Assembly (NCBI GenBank): GCA_002729235.1
Contig: PBTY01000006.1
Span: 31,835-95,834, forward strand
Direction: 5' to 3'
DNA length: 64,000 nucleotides
Source: Rickettsiales bacterium
GTDB taxonomy: Bacteria; Bacteroidota; Bacteroidia; Cytophagales; Cyclobacteriaceae
Positions 30,078 through 42,051 of the stretch are shown here, in pieces. The notes under the pieces were generated by a model. The model had not been told where the DNA came from. It ran no database searches and was given only the letters and a program-made list of their open reading frames with translations. A program made the translations under genes and the position numbers. Within the stretch, counting starts at the first letter, position 1. Each line of letters starts with the position of its first letter.

Positions 30078-30103
30078 AAAGCTAGTCCTCTCGGACTAGC
30101 CTT
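30078..30103. terminator. Probable (bi)directional terminator between convergent rqcH and katG
   Basis: Perfect 8-bp stem gctagtcc(30081-30088)/ggactagc(30093-30100), tetraloop; T-rich TTTCTTATTTC on the minus-strand side. Confidence 0.7.
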
Positions 30104-30135
30104 CAATCTAACCAAACTAAAATTTCTTATTCTTC

Positions 30136-32465
<2,330 letters not shown>

Positions 32466-32550
32466 TGGTTGTGAATAAGATTTTTTTATGCCCCAATAAG
32501 TCCTATTAATTGGTGCTCACAAATACTCACATTTTAAGAAAACGTTAGGC

Positions 32551-32586
32551 ATAAAAAAAGCTCCTACGTTGGTAGAAGCTTCTTTT
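32551..32586 (-). terminator. Rho-independent terminator downstream of pyk
   Basis: agctcctac(32559-32567)/gtagaagct(32572-32580) stem (one G:U), followed on the minus strand by a 7-T tract. Confidence 0.85.
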
Positions 32587-32602
32587 ATTAAATCATTTGC
32601 AC

Positions 32603-34036
32603 TTACTCTACTTGACTCACTCTAACCATGTTGGTGTGTCCTTTCCAGTGTGCTGGCATACTTGCGGTATTGATAAATACATCTCCTTTTTCTAGATAGC
32701 CTTCCTGTACAAGTCTTTTTTCGATTTGTTCCAAAGTGGTGTCAATACCTTCTTCTTTATCATAATAGAATCCAGTCACTCCCCAAACCAGGTTCATTTG
32801 TCTCAGCAAATACTTCTGATTTGTGAACAAGAAAATATGCGCCTTTGGTCTGTGCATAGCCAAGCGATATCCTGAATAACCAGATTTGGTCATCCCGATC
32901 AGCGCTTTAGCTTCCACGTTATCAGCCAATCGGCATGCAGATCTAATCAACAAGTCATTAAGTCTGGTACTTGATTCGCTATCTTCTTCCTGAAATTTGG
33001 AATAAATTGTTCGTGAATCTCCTTCTACCGCCTGAATAGTTTTACTCATTTGCTGAACAGCCTGAACCGGGAATTTACCTGAAGCAGACTCTGCAGAAAG
33101 CATAATGGCATCTGCACCATCAAATACCGCATTCGCCACATCATTTGTCTCCGCTCTGGTTGGTCTTGGGTTTTCGATCATGCTCTCCATCATTTGAGTA
33201 GCGATGATTACCGGCTTACCCAAACGATTACATTTTCTCACCATACGCTTCTGTAAGATCGGCACTCTCTCAGAAGGAACCTCAACTCCAAGGTCTCCAC
33301 GAGCCACCATCACACCATCAGTTGCTTCGATAATTTCATCAAGGTTTGCGATTGCCTCTGGTTTTTCCACCTTAGCAATCACCTTTGTATTAACACCAGC
33401 TTTAGCAATTCTTTCCTTGATCTGGTGGATATCACTAGCCTTTCTAACGAATGAAAGTGCAACCCACTCCAAATCAAATTGGAAAGCAAACTCTAAATCT
33501 TCAATATCTTTTTCTGTCATCGATGGAGCAGACACATTGGAATCAGGAAGGTTGATACCTTTTCTAGATTTCAGCAATTCACCATGAACAACCTCAGTAT
33601 AAACCTCGTTTCCTTCCACTTTAATGGTTTTCAATTCGATGTTTCCATCATCCATCAATATGGTATCACCAGGCTTCACATCATTCACAATGCCTTCATA
33701 AACAGTACTCACTTTTTCGCTAGTACCCAATATATCTTCTGTAGTTATGATCAACTGCTGACCCGGATGAATTGGCACACCATCATTCTCGACTTTACCT
33801 ACTCGAATTTTAGGTCCTTGCAAGTCTTGAAGCAATGCAACACTTGATCCAAGCTCATCATTTAATTCACGAACCATATCAATGGTTTTCTTGTGATCAT
33901 CGTGAGATCCATGAGAGAAATTGAGTCTGAAGACGTTAGCTCCAGCTTTGATTAACTCACGAAGAGTTTCTTTATTTCTACTGGCAGGGCCAATGGTTGC
34001 TACAATTTTGGTCTTTTTAAAAAGCGATTCCTTCAT
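32603..34036 (-). CDS. pyk: Pyruvate kinase
   Basis: KIVATIGPASRNKETLRELIKAGANVFRLNFSHG; KPVIIATQMMESMIENPRPTRAETNDVANAVFDGADAIMLSAESA. Confidence 0.97.
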   Translation of the reverse strand: MKESLFKKTKIVATIGPASRNKETLRELIKAGANVFRLNFSHGSHDDHKKTIDMVRELNDELGSSVALLQDLQGPKIRVGKVENDGVPIHPGQQLIITTEDILGTSEKVSTVYEGIVNDVKPGDTILMDDGNIELKTIKVEGNEVYTEVVHGELLKSRKGINLPDSNVSAPSMTEKDIEDLEFAFQFDLEWVALSFVRKASDIHQIKERIAKAGVNTKVIAKVEKPEAIANLDEIIEATDGVMVARGDLGVEVPSERVPILQKRMVRKCNRLGKPVIIATQMMESMIENPRPTRAETNDVANAVFDGADAIMLSAESASGKFPVQAVQQMSKTIQAVEGDSRTIYSKFQEEDSESSTRLNDLLIRSACRLADNVEAKALIGMTKSGYSGYRLAMHRPKAHIFLFTNQKYLLRQMNLVWGVTGFYYDKEEGIDTTLEQIEKRLVQEGYLEKGDVFINTASMPAHWKGHTNMVRVSQVE

Positions 34037-34121
34037 GCTTTATGCGAATTGTTTGTATTTCTGAATTTCGGAAGCAAATATATCTTTTGCTGGGGCTTTT
34101 TACCCAAAGAATACTTTATGT

Positions 34122-34553
34122 TTAGAATAATAAGTTGTCTTTCATTTTGATTTTCTCAATATCCACTACCAAAGAATAATCAATTATATCTATGGATTTC
34201 AGCTTGTTATTGATCTGAGTGGCCCAATTCTCCTCTGTTTGACTATTTAATTTGAACAAGTAATCAAATTGCTGTAATTCATTTAACAGGTATTGGTTAA
34301 CTGAAGAATTGGATGTCACCAACTTATTCTTTAATAAATACGCTGTTCTAAACTCGTTTTCATCCTTTAAGTTCGAGACACGTATCAGTTTATTGTCAGA
34401 AAATTCGATTTTAATATCATCAGACTTTACCAAATGAAACTCTGTCAATTGATTTAGATGCCAGGCTAGCTTATATTCCTTTACTGAGGATACGATACCA
34501 ATCAGCTCAAAATCAAACGGATAATCAGACGTTAACCGATTCTTCTTTTTCAT
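34122..34553 (-). CDS. IPExxxVDY family protein (Bacteroidota-specific)
   Basis: 143 aa; YKLAWHLNQ; C-terminal IDYSLVVDIEKIKMKDNLLF resembles the family C-terminus. Confidence 0.75.
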   Translation of the reverse strand: MKKKNRLTSDYPFDFELIGIVSSVKEYKLAWHLNQLTEFHLVKSDDIKIEFSDNKLIRVSNLKDENEFRTAYLLKNKLVTSNSSVNQYLLNELQQFDYLFKLNSQTEENWATQINNKLKSIDIIDYSLVVDIEKIKMKDNLLF

Positions 34554-34684
34554 TCTCCTCCCGGTGAGATGCTAAATTACCCAAATCGCCAAAGAGATGC
34601 CATTTCCGAAGAGTTTAATTTGTTTTGATTTTAATGGGTAATATGTATTTCTTTGCACTGGATTTTTAACTAAATATTATAGAA

Positions 34685-34921
34685 ATGTCAGAAATAGCAC
34701 AAAAGGTTAAGTCAATCATCATTGACAAATTAGGTGTTGAAGAATCAGAAGTAACTACTGAAGCTAGCTTCACCAATGACTTGGGAGCTGACTCTCTAGA
34801 CACAGTAGAGTTGATTATGGAATTCGAAAAAGAATTTAATATCTCTATCCCAGACGACCAAGCTGAAAATATTGCTACTGTAGGACAAGCAATTTCTTAC
34901 TTAGAAGAAAACGTAAAATAA
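34685..34921 (+). CDS. acpP: Acyl carrier protein
   Basis: 78 aa; [23 protein letters not shown] with phosphopantetheine serine (DSL). Confidence 0.97.
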   Translation: MSEIAQKVKSIIIDKLGVEESEVTTEASFTNDLGADSLDTVELIMEFEKEFNISIPDDQAENIATVGQAISYLEENVK

Positions 34922-34935
34922 TTAGATCCCATTTT

Positions 34936-36189
34936 ATGGAATTGAAAAGAGTCGTAGTTACAGGAATCGGTGCAGTAACACCTTTAGGAAACAATAAAAA
35001 TGATTATTGGAACGCACTTGCTAACGGTGTTAGTGGTGCCGCTCCTATAACTCGATTCGACACGGAGAAATTCCGTACCAAATTTGCTTGTGAAGTAAAA
35101 GACTTCAATGTTCTAGACTTTATCGATAGAAAAGAGGCTAGAAAAATGGACCTAAACAGCCATTACGGAATGGTTGCCAGTGATGAAGCCATTACAGACG
35201 CAGGCTTAGACCTTGAGAAGGTCAACAAAGATAGAATTGGTGTAATCTGGGGCAGTGGCATCGGCGGTTTCACTACCTTCCAGGAAGAAGTAGTAGGATT
35301 CGCGAATGGTGATGGTACTCCTAGATTCAACCCATTCTTCGTACCAAAAATGATTCTGGATATCACTCCAGGGTTAATCTCTATTAAATACGGTTTCAGA
35401 GGACCAAACTTCGCAACCGTATCAGCTTGTGCATCATCAAACAATGCACTTAGCGATGCTTTCAACTATATCAGATTAGGCAAGGCTAATGCTATCATTA
35501 CTGGAGGCTCAGAAGCTTCTGTAATTGAGTCTGGCATTGGTGGGTTCAATGCCTTGAAGGCACTTTCAGAAAGAAATGATGACCCAACAACTGCTTCCCG
35601 ACCTTATGATAAAGACAGAGATGGCTTTGTACTGGGAGAAGGATCAGGTGCTATGGTGTTGGAAGAGTTAGAGCATGCGAAAGCACGTGGAGCTAAAATC
35701 TACGCTGAAGTATTGGGTGCTGGAATGTCTGCAGATGCTTACCACATTACTGCTCCTCACCCAGAAGGTGAAGGAATTGTTATTGTGTTGAATGAAGCAA
35801 TCTCAGATGCACAAATCAAAGTTGAAGATATTGATTACATCAATACGCATGGAACTTCTACGCCTCTTGGTGATTCAGGAGAAGTGAAGGCTATCCAAAA
35901 AGTATTGGGTGAACATGCTTACAACATCAATATTAGTAGTACCAAGTCAATGACTGGCCATCTTTTGGGTGCCGCTGGAGCTATAGAGAGTATTGCTACG
36001 TTGATGACTATTGATCAGGGAATCATCCCTCCTACGATCAATCATTTTACAGATGATCCTGAAATTGATCCGAAATTGAATCTAACATTCAATGAGGCTC
36101 AGAAAAGAGACGTAAATGTAGCGGTAAGCAACACGTTTGGTTTCGGTGGTCACAATACTTCCATTGTTTTCGGTAAATACAACGGATAG
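34936..36189 (+). CDS. fabF: Beta-ketoacyl-ACP synthase II
   Basis: VVVTGIGAVTPLGN; VSACASSNNAL; INTHGTSTPLGD; STKSMTGHLLGAAG. Confidence 0.97.
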   Translation: MELKRVVVTGIGAVTPLGNNKNDYWNALANGVSGAAPITRFDTEKFRTKFACEVKDFNVLDFIDRKEARKMDLNSHYGMVASDEAITDAGLDLEKVNKDRIGVIWGSGIGGFTTFQEEVVGFANGDGTPRFNPFFVPKMILDITPGLISIKYGFRGPNFATVSACASSNNALSDAFNYIRLGKANAIITGGSEASVIESGIGGFNALKALSERNDDPTTASRPYDKDRDGFVLGEGSGAMVLEELEHAKARGAKIYAEVLGAGMSADAYHITAPHPEGEGIVIVLNEAISDAQIKVEDIDYINTHGTSTPLGDSGEVKAIQKVLGEHAYNINISSTKSMTGHLLGAAGAIESIATLMTIDQGIIPPTINHFTDDPEIDPKLNLTFNEAQKRDVNVAVSNTFGFGGHNTSIVFGKYNG

Positions 36190-36935
36190 TGCCGTCGTTC
36201 TTTAGGAAGTCACACGGCTATCTAAGGTATCTTTTCTCCCGTAAAGACAAGGAGCTCTACAAGAATTTCAAAATTATTACTGGGCGTAGACCTAATAACA
36301 TTGCGTTATACGAACGTGCGACTCGTCATGTGAGTGCTGCAGAGGTCAACGAAAAAGGCATTAAGGAATCTTACGAACGGTTGGAGTACCTGGGTGACGC
36401 TATTCTTGGAATGGTCGTTGCTGAGATGCTTTTCAAAAGGTTCCCTTTCAAAGAAGAAGGCTTCCTTACAGAACTAAGATCGAAGGTAGTCAACCGTGAA
36501 TCACTCAACAATCTCTCCAAGAAGATTGGCTTAAAAGGATTAGTCAAATACCACAAACATAAAGGCAGCAGCGTATCTCACAAGTCTGTATATGGAGACT
36601 CTCTGGAAGCGTTAGTTGGAGCGATTTACATCGACCAGGGATTCCGATTTACAAAGCGTTTCATTCAATATCGTTTGATGGGACCTCATTTTGATTTTGA
36701 AGAACTCGCACAGACCACTACCAACTACAAGAGTAAGATCATAGAGTGGTCACAAAAAGAAAATAAAGCGATTCGTTTTGAAATGATCCAATCCAACGAA
36801 GACGCTCGAGATAAACAATTCATCTCTCAGGTGTTTATAGATGATGAACCTTTAGAGAAAGGATTTGGGTTCAGTAAAAAGAAAGCGGAGCAGGATGCCG
36901 CTCAAAAATCACTGGAAGTTTTAAATATCGACTAA
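36189..36935 (+). CDS. rnc: Ribonuclease III
   Basis: ESYERLEYLGDAILGMVVAEML signature; C-terminal dsRBD GFGFSKKKAEQDAAQKSLEVL; GTG start overlapping the fabF stop. Confidence 0.95.
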   Translation: MPSFFRKSHGYLRYLFSRKDKELYKNFKIITGRRPNNIALYERATRHVSAAEVNEKGIKESYERLEYLGDAILGMVVAEMLFKRFPFKEEGFLTELRSKVVNRESLNNLSKKIGLKGLVKYHKHKGSSVSHKSVYGDSLEALVGAIYIDQGFRFTKRFIQYRLMGPHFDFEELAQTTTNYKSKIIEWSQKENKAIRFEMIQSNEDARDKQFISQVFIDDEPLEKGFGFSKKKAEQDAAQKSLEVLNID

Positions 36936-38786
36936 GTGTCAAAGATGGTTAGAGTTGGTGGAGCATGTTTAAACCAAATCCCGATGGATTGGGAAAACAA
37001 CCTATCCAACATCACATGCGCAATCGAACAAGCCAAGAAAGAACAGATAGAAATCCTATGCTTACCAGAGCTATGCATCACTGGCTATGGATGTGAAGAC
37101 ATGTTTCTATCTGATTGGGTGGCCAACAAAGCATTAGACAAACTCAAAGAAATTGTACCTTGTACAGAGGGGATTGCAGTTACGGTTGGTACACCCATCA
37201 ATCTGAATGGATTGCATTTCAACACCACTTGCTTTATATCAAATCAAAAGATTCTTGGCTTCTACGTGAAGCAAAAGCTTGCCAATGATGGTGTGCACTA
37301 CGAACCTAGATGGTTCACTCCATGGGTACCAGGAGAAGTCATTGACTTTGAGTTCGATGGTCAGAAATACCCTTTTGGGCACATCACTATCGATTACAAA
37401 AACTTAAAAATAGGATTTGAGATCTGTGAAGATGCCTGGAGAGAAGATCGCCCAGGATGTCACCTCATCAATAAGGGTGTAGATATGATCTTGAATCCTT
37501 CTGCGAGTCATTTCGCTTTCGGTAAGGCAGATTTTCGGGAAAACCTGGTGATCAAGAGCTCTGAATCACTGGACTGTGTGTATGTCTATACTAATCTACT
37601 GGGAAATGAGGCGGGAAGAATGATTTATGATGGAGACATTCTAATTGCTCAGAAGGGAGAATTGAAAGGAAAGAATGCACGATTAAGCTTCAAAGACTTC
37701 AAAACATTGAGTTGTGCAATTGATTTTGAGAATCCTAAAAACTCAGAAGTCGATATCCGCCCAGATTCTCATGACCGATTTGTAGAATTTGGCAAAGCAG
37801 CTCCCCTGGCACTGTTTGATTACATGCGAAAGAGCAAGAGCAAAGGGTTTGTACTTTCACTAAGTGGTGGAGCAGACTCTAGCTCTATAGCCGTATTAGT
37901 CGCTCAAGCTGTAAAACTGGGCCTAGATGAATTAGGTTCAGAAGTGCTGGGACAGAAACTAGGCATTGAAATCCTACCCTCAGACAGCTACAAACAAATT
38001 GTCAATAAGATATTCCATACCGCATATCAAGGCACCAAGAACTCCTCTGAGGACACCCTAAACTCTGCCCGTTCACTTGCAGAAAGTTTAGGTGCTAACT
38101 TCTATCACTGGACCATTGATGAGGAAGTGGATGCCTATTCTAAATCTATTGAAAAGGTATTGGGTCGCTCATTGAGTTGGGATACAGATGATATTGCCAT
38201 GCAAAACATCCAGGCGAGAGCTCGCTCTCCAATTATCTGGATGCTCACCAATATCAAGAAATGCCTCCTCCTATCCACGAGTAACCGTAGCGAAGGAGAT
38301 GTGGGATACGCTACCATGGATGGTGACACCAGCGGAAGCATTTCACCCATCGCAGCCGTGGATAAGGACTTCATTCTAAAATGGTTGGTCTATGCAGAGA
38401 AAGAGTTAGGGTATAAAGGACTTTCTTATGTGAATAATCTAACTCCAACTGCAGAGCTAAGACCTCAGGATCAGCATCAAACAGACGAGCAGGATCTGAT
38501 GCCCTATGCTGTTTTGGTAGACATAGAACACAAGGCGGTGAGGGATAAGAAATCTCCATTAGAGGTATATGATCGACTCAAAGGCAAATGGCCTGATCAT
38601 GTTTTATTAAAACAATGGATTACTAAGTTTTTCCGTCTTTGGTCTATCAACCAATGGAAGCGAGAACGAATCGCACCAAGCTTTCATCTAGACGATTTTA
38701 ACGTGGACCCTAGAACGTGGTGTAGATTCCCCATACTTTCAAGCGGATTTACTGAGGAGTTAGAGGAATTAAAAAGTAGGTCTTGA
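36936..38786 (+). CDS. nadE: Glutamine-dependent NAD+ synthase (nitrilase domain plus NAD synthetase)
   Basis: CLPELCITGYGCEDMF; FEICEDAWRED; GFVLSLSGGADSSSIAVL PP-loop; TSNRSEGDVGYATMDGD. Confidence 0.95.
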   Translation: MSKMVRVGGACLNQIPMDWENNLSNITCAIEQAKKEQIEILCLPELCITGYGCEDMFLSDWVANKALDKLKEIVPCTEGIAVTVGTPINLNGLHFNTTCFISNQKILGFYVKQKLANDGVHYEPRWFTPWVPGEVIDFEFDGQKYPFGHITIDYKNLKIGFEICEDAWREDRPGCHLINKGVDMILNPSASHFAFGKADFRENLVIKSSESLDCVYVYTNLLGNEAGRMIYDGDILIAQKGELKGKNARLSFKDFKTLSCAIDFENPKNSEVDIRPDSHDRFVEFGKAAPLALFDYMRKSKSKGFVLSLSGGADSSSIAVLVAQAVKLGLDELGSEVLGQKLGIEILPSDSYKQIVNKIFHTAYQGTKNSSEDTLNSARSLAESLGANFYHWTIDEEVDAYSKSIEKVLGRSLSWDTDDIAMQNIQARARSPIIWMLTNIKKCLLLSTSNRSEGDVGYATMDGDTSGSISPIAAVDKDFILKWLVYAEKELGYKGLSYVNNLTPTAELRPQDQHQTDEQDLMPYAVLVDIEHKAVRDKKSPLEVYDRLKGKWPDHVLLKQWITKFFRLWSINQWKRERIAPSFHLDDFNVDPRTWCRFPILSSGFTEELEELKSRS

Positions 38787-38792
38787 GGTTAT

Positions 38793-39014
38793 TTATGGCA
38801 CCGGGTCATATCCACTACCCCCCCATGGGTGACAACTACCTATGCGCTTGATGGCTAACCATCCTCCTTTAAACACACCATGCTTCATAATTGCTTCTTT
38901 AGCATAGTTAGAACATGTGGGTGTATACCGACAGGTGCTCGGAAATAAAGGAGAGATACTATACTGATAAAATAGTACCGGAAGAATAAAAAGCTTACGA
39001 ATTACGTTCTTCAC
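38793..39014 (-). CDS. yidD: Membrane protein insertion efficiency factor YidD
   Basis: 73 aa; [58 protein letters not shown]. Confidence 0.95.
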   Translation of the reverse strand: MKNVIRKLFILPVLFYQYSISPLFPSTCRYTPTCSNYAKEAIMKHGVFKGGWLAIKRIGSCHPWGGSGYDPVP

Positions 39015-39110
39015 ATATCAAAAGTACCATTCAAATTTGGTGTGAACAATTAAATTGATTCTGTTTGTGGATTAATAGGACAAACTACCAGTAGAGGTTA
39101 TAGACGGATT

Positions 39111-40562
39111 GTGAGATTGGACAAACTCAAACTACTTATTTTATCGCTCATTATTCTGCTTGGATTGCAGGCAGCTGCCCAGATTTCAAGGGAAAAGATC
39201 AGTAACCACGTGAGTGATAGTACTGGTTTCACCACTATTCGAGAGATCACCATAGTGGGGAATGATAAAACCAAGGACTACATCATCACGAGAGAATTGA
39301 GTTTTAATCAAGGAGATACACTTGCCAATCACCAACTCGAAAAAGAACTTCAACGATCAAGAAACAACGTTTACAATACCAATCTTTTTACAACGGTAGA
39401 GTTTGAAACTACGCTCATTGATTCCACTCTAATTGACCTGACGATCAAATTGGAAGAGCGCTGGTATGTGTGGCCTTCCTTCGTTTTGAAACCGATCGAC
39501 AGAAACTTAGTAGACTGGTGGACTAACCGAGACAAAGACTTCAGTCGTGTTCGGTTTGGTCCAAAACTCGACATTTACAATGTAAGAGGTCGAAAGGAAT
39601 CTCTACGTTTCATTGGATTATTTGGATTTGATAGACGATTCATCTTTCAATATTCCCTCCCATATATCGATAAGAATCAAAAGCATGGTCTGATCATGGG
39701 TGCTAGCAGCATTCTAAACAAGAAAATGCCATATGAGACAGTTGACCATGTCAACAACTTCATTACAGACACTTCTGAGTATGTAAATCAAGTCAATGCC
39801 GAGGCATGGACCGGTTTCCTGATCTATAAATACCGCCCATCTTTCTATGACTATCACTACATCACACTGCAGGGATATGACTTTACCATTTCCGATGATA
39901 TTGCGCGATTGAATCCAAATTACTTTGGTGGTGGACAAACTCGACAGTCAGCACTTGGACTTTCTTATTCCTACTTAAGTGATAAAAGAGATAACCGAAA
40001 TTATCCACTTACAGGAACATACAAACTAGCAATCATTGAGAAACTTGGATTAGGAGTGTTTAATGATGTGGATATATGGCGATTGGATTTACAATACCAA
40101 AAGTTTGTGGACCTTGGTAAAAAATGGTATCTCAGCACCAGTATTGGTGGACAACTAACTTCTCCAGATGTTGCATATTTCAATTATTCACAATTTGGTG
40201 AGGAGAATTACTATGTACGTGGTTTTGAACAGTTTATCGTGGAGGGACCACATAATGTACTAACCAGGAACTCCATCAAAAGAGAGATTTTCCAGACTAA
40301 GTTTAATCTAGGGAAGTTCATGCCTCTTAAGAAGTTTAGAAAGCTTCCATTCGCCGTATATGCAAAGGCATTTGCAGATGGTGGGTATGTAGTCAATTAT
40401 GACAACTACGAACAGAACAGTCGCCTGACAGATAAACCACTTTATAGTTTTGGTGTGGGACTTGATTTGGTGATGCTTTATGATATCACACTTAGATTGG
40501 AATATTCCTACAACTCAGAAGGTCAATTCAAGTTTGCTCCAAATGTAATGGCGGAACTTTAA
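39111..40562 (+). CDS. BamA/TamA-like POTRA plus Omp85 outer-membrane protein
   Basis: Signal peptide ending AAAQ; POTRA IREITIVGNDKTKDYIITREL; C-terminal barrel FGVGLDLVMLYDITLRLEYSYNSEGQ; GTG start. Confidence 0.85.
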   Translation: MRLDKLKLLILSLIILLGLQAAAQISREKISNHVSDSTGFTTIREITIVGNDKTKDYIITRELSFNQGDTLANHQLEKELQRSRNNVYNTNLFTTVEFETTLIDSTLIDLTIKLEERWYVWPSFVLKPIDRNLVDWWTNRDKDFSRVRFGPKLDIYNVRGRKESLRFIGLFGFDRRFIFQYSLPYIDKNQKHGLIMGASSILNKKMPYETVDHVNNFITDTSEYVNQVNAEAWTGFLIYKYRPSFYDYHYITLQGYDFTISDDIARLNPNYFGGGQTRQSALGLSYSYLSDKRDNRNYPLTGTYKLAIIEKLGLGVFNDVDIWRLDLQYQKFVDLGKKWYLSTSIGGQLTSPDVAYFNYSQFGEENYYVRGFEQFIVEGPHNVLTRNSIKREIFQTKFNLGKFMPLKKFRKLPFAVYAKAFADGGYVVNYDNYEQNSRLTDKPLYSFGVGLDLVMLYDITLRLEYSYNSEGQFKFAPNVMAEL

Positions 40563-41182
40563 TCAAAATTCTTCCACTTCTTCTTCTCTCCTTTACGATT
40601 AAAGTAATACCATACTCCCACTCGTTCTCCTTCCTGGTAAGATCCTTCATAGGTCGGTTTCCCATCTTCATCAAAGAACTTCCAAAGACCTTCTTCTAAT
40701 CCCTCTCGATATTCTCCCTCCTGTAACACAACACCATTGTCAGCATACATCAGCCACAACCCATGTGGAACTCCATCATGGTAATTACCTTCTTGTCTAA
40801 GTTTCCCAGATGGGTAATAAAACTCCCAAAACCCTTCATAAACTCCATTCCCATATTTACCCTTTCGGTCCAGTTGACCATTTTCATGGTAATAAAAAGC
40901 CGAGTCAACATAAATATTCTGTGACCATTGTTCCACTGCCTGAAATTGTCCATTAGGGTAATAGTATTGCTGTGAACCTTCCAGCAAGCCATTATCATAG
41001 TTTAATAAGGCGCTTTTCTCTCCCGAAGGATAAAAATAGGTCCACTCCCCATTCTCCTCGTCTTTCAACAATTCCCCAATTGCCATAACAGCGCCATCTT
41101 CATACCACAAAGTATCCTGGGACATGACTGGATTAACAAAAAGGAAAATGAAAAGAAAAATCAGTACCCCAAATTTCATCAT
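40559..41182 (-). CDS. YwqK/MORN-repeat family secreted protein
   Basis: Signal peptide; repeated YYPNGQ/YYENGQLDRKG/YYPSGKLRQEG motifs. Confidence 0.87.
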   Translation of the reverse strand: MMKFGVLIFLFIFLFVNPVMSQDTLWYEDGAVMAIGELLKDEENGEWTYFYPSGEKSALLNYDNGLLEGSQQYYYPNGQFQAVEQWSQNIYVDSAFYYHENGQLDRKGKYGNGVYEGFWEFYYPSGKLRQEGNYHDGVPHGLWLMYADNGVVLQEGEYREGLEEGLWKFFDEDGKPTYEGSYQEGERVGVWYYFNRKGEKKKWKNFD

Positions 41183-41235
41183 GAATCAAACATAACCACT
41201 ATTGTCTAATAAACTGGAAAAAACTAGTTTGCAGT

Positions 41236-42051
41236 ATGCTCCGGTATTTTTTTATGATCATCGCCATACTGCCACTATTTTGTTTTGCTCAAGACGGTGA
41301 CTACACACTTGGAGCAAGTAATAGTGCCATGGCTGACGCTTCCGTAGCAACGGTCAATAACTGGGCATTATTTAATAATCCAGGAGCTTCTGGAGCATTG
41401 ACCCAAACAACCGTAATGGTGAGCTTCCAAAACCGTTTTGACTTGAGCGAAATACAAGTAATTGGGGGTGGAGCCATCTACCACCATCGATTGGTGAACA
41501 TTGGAGTTCGATATTTCAAGTTTGGAGATGATCTATTCAACCAGCAATTGGTTGGTCTAACCCTCAGCAACAAACTGCAAATGGTAAGTCTAGGTGGTGG
41601 GGTTAGTATCATCCAGACCCATGCAGAAAGTTTGAATGATGATCGCGTTTGGGTTGGAGAATTTGGAGGTCTGGCTCAGCTAACCAGTAAGATATCCTTT
41701 GGTGCACACATCTTCAATTTCAAACATGGAGTCGAGTATCCCACAACTATGAAGGCTGGCATGCAAATCGAACCTCTGGAGACCATCGCTATCAACTGGG
41801 AAGTGCAAAAACAACTGGAGCAGCGAGAGATATACAAAGTAGGACTGGCCTATGGACTGCTTGATTTTCTGGTCTTGCGAACTGGCATCAATTTACAGGG
41901 AGTGGAAGACAAATCCAGAACAAACACCAATGCCTCTTTTGGATTTGGGTTGAATACCTCCAGCTTCCTGATGGACTACTCCTTTAATAGTGGTGAGATT
42001 GGGGCAATCCATGAAATCTCATTATCCATTTCATTTGGTGATACTGAATGA
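41236..42051 (+). CDS. PorV/FadL-like outer-membrane beta-barrel protein
   Basis: Signal peptide; LGASNSAMADASVATVNNWALFNNPGA; alternating beta strands. Confidence 0.6.
   Translation: MLRYFFMIIAILPLFCFAQDGDYTLGASNSAMADASVATVNNWALFNNPGASGALTQTTVMVSFQNRFDLSEIQVIGGGAIYHHRLVNIGVRYFKFGDDLFNQQLVGLTLSNKLQMVSLGGGVSIIQTHAESLNDDRVWVGEFGGLAQLTSKISFGAHIFNFKHGVEYPTTMKAGMQIEPLETIAINWEVQKQLEQREIYKVGLAYGLLDFLVLRTGINLQGVEDKSRTNTNASFGFGLNTSSFLMDYSFNSGEIGAIHEISLSISFGDTE

Noticed and set aside
33204-33847. 127- and 87-aa plus-strand ORFs inside pyk
   Set aside because: Antisense to pyruvate kinase; no independent support.
40559-41182. YwqK-like MORN protein as an antitoxin of a toxin-antitoxin pair
   Set aside because: Although such proteins are often labelled YwqK-family antitoxin, this one has a signal peptide and no adjacent toxin candidate.
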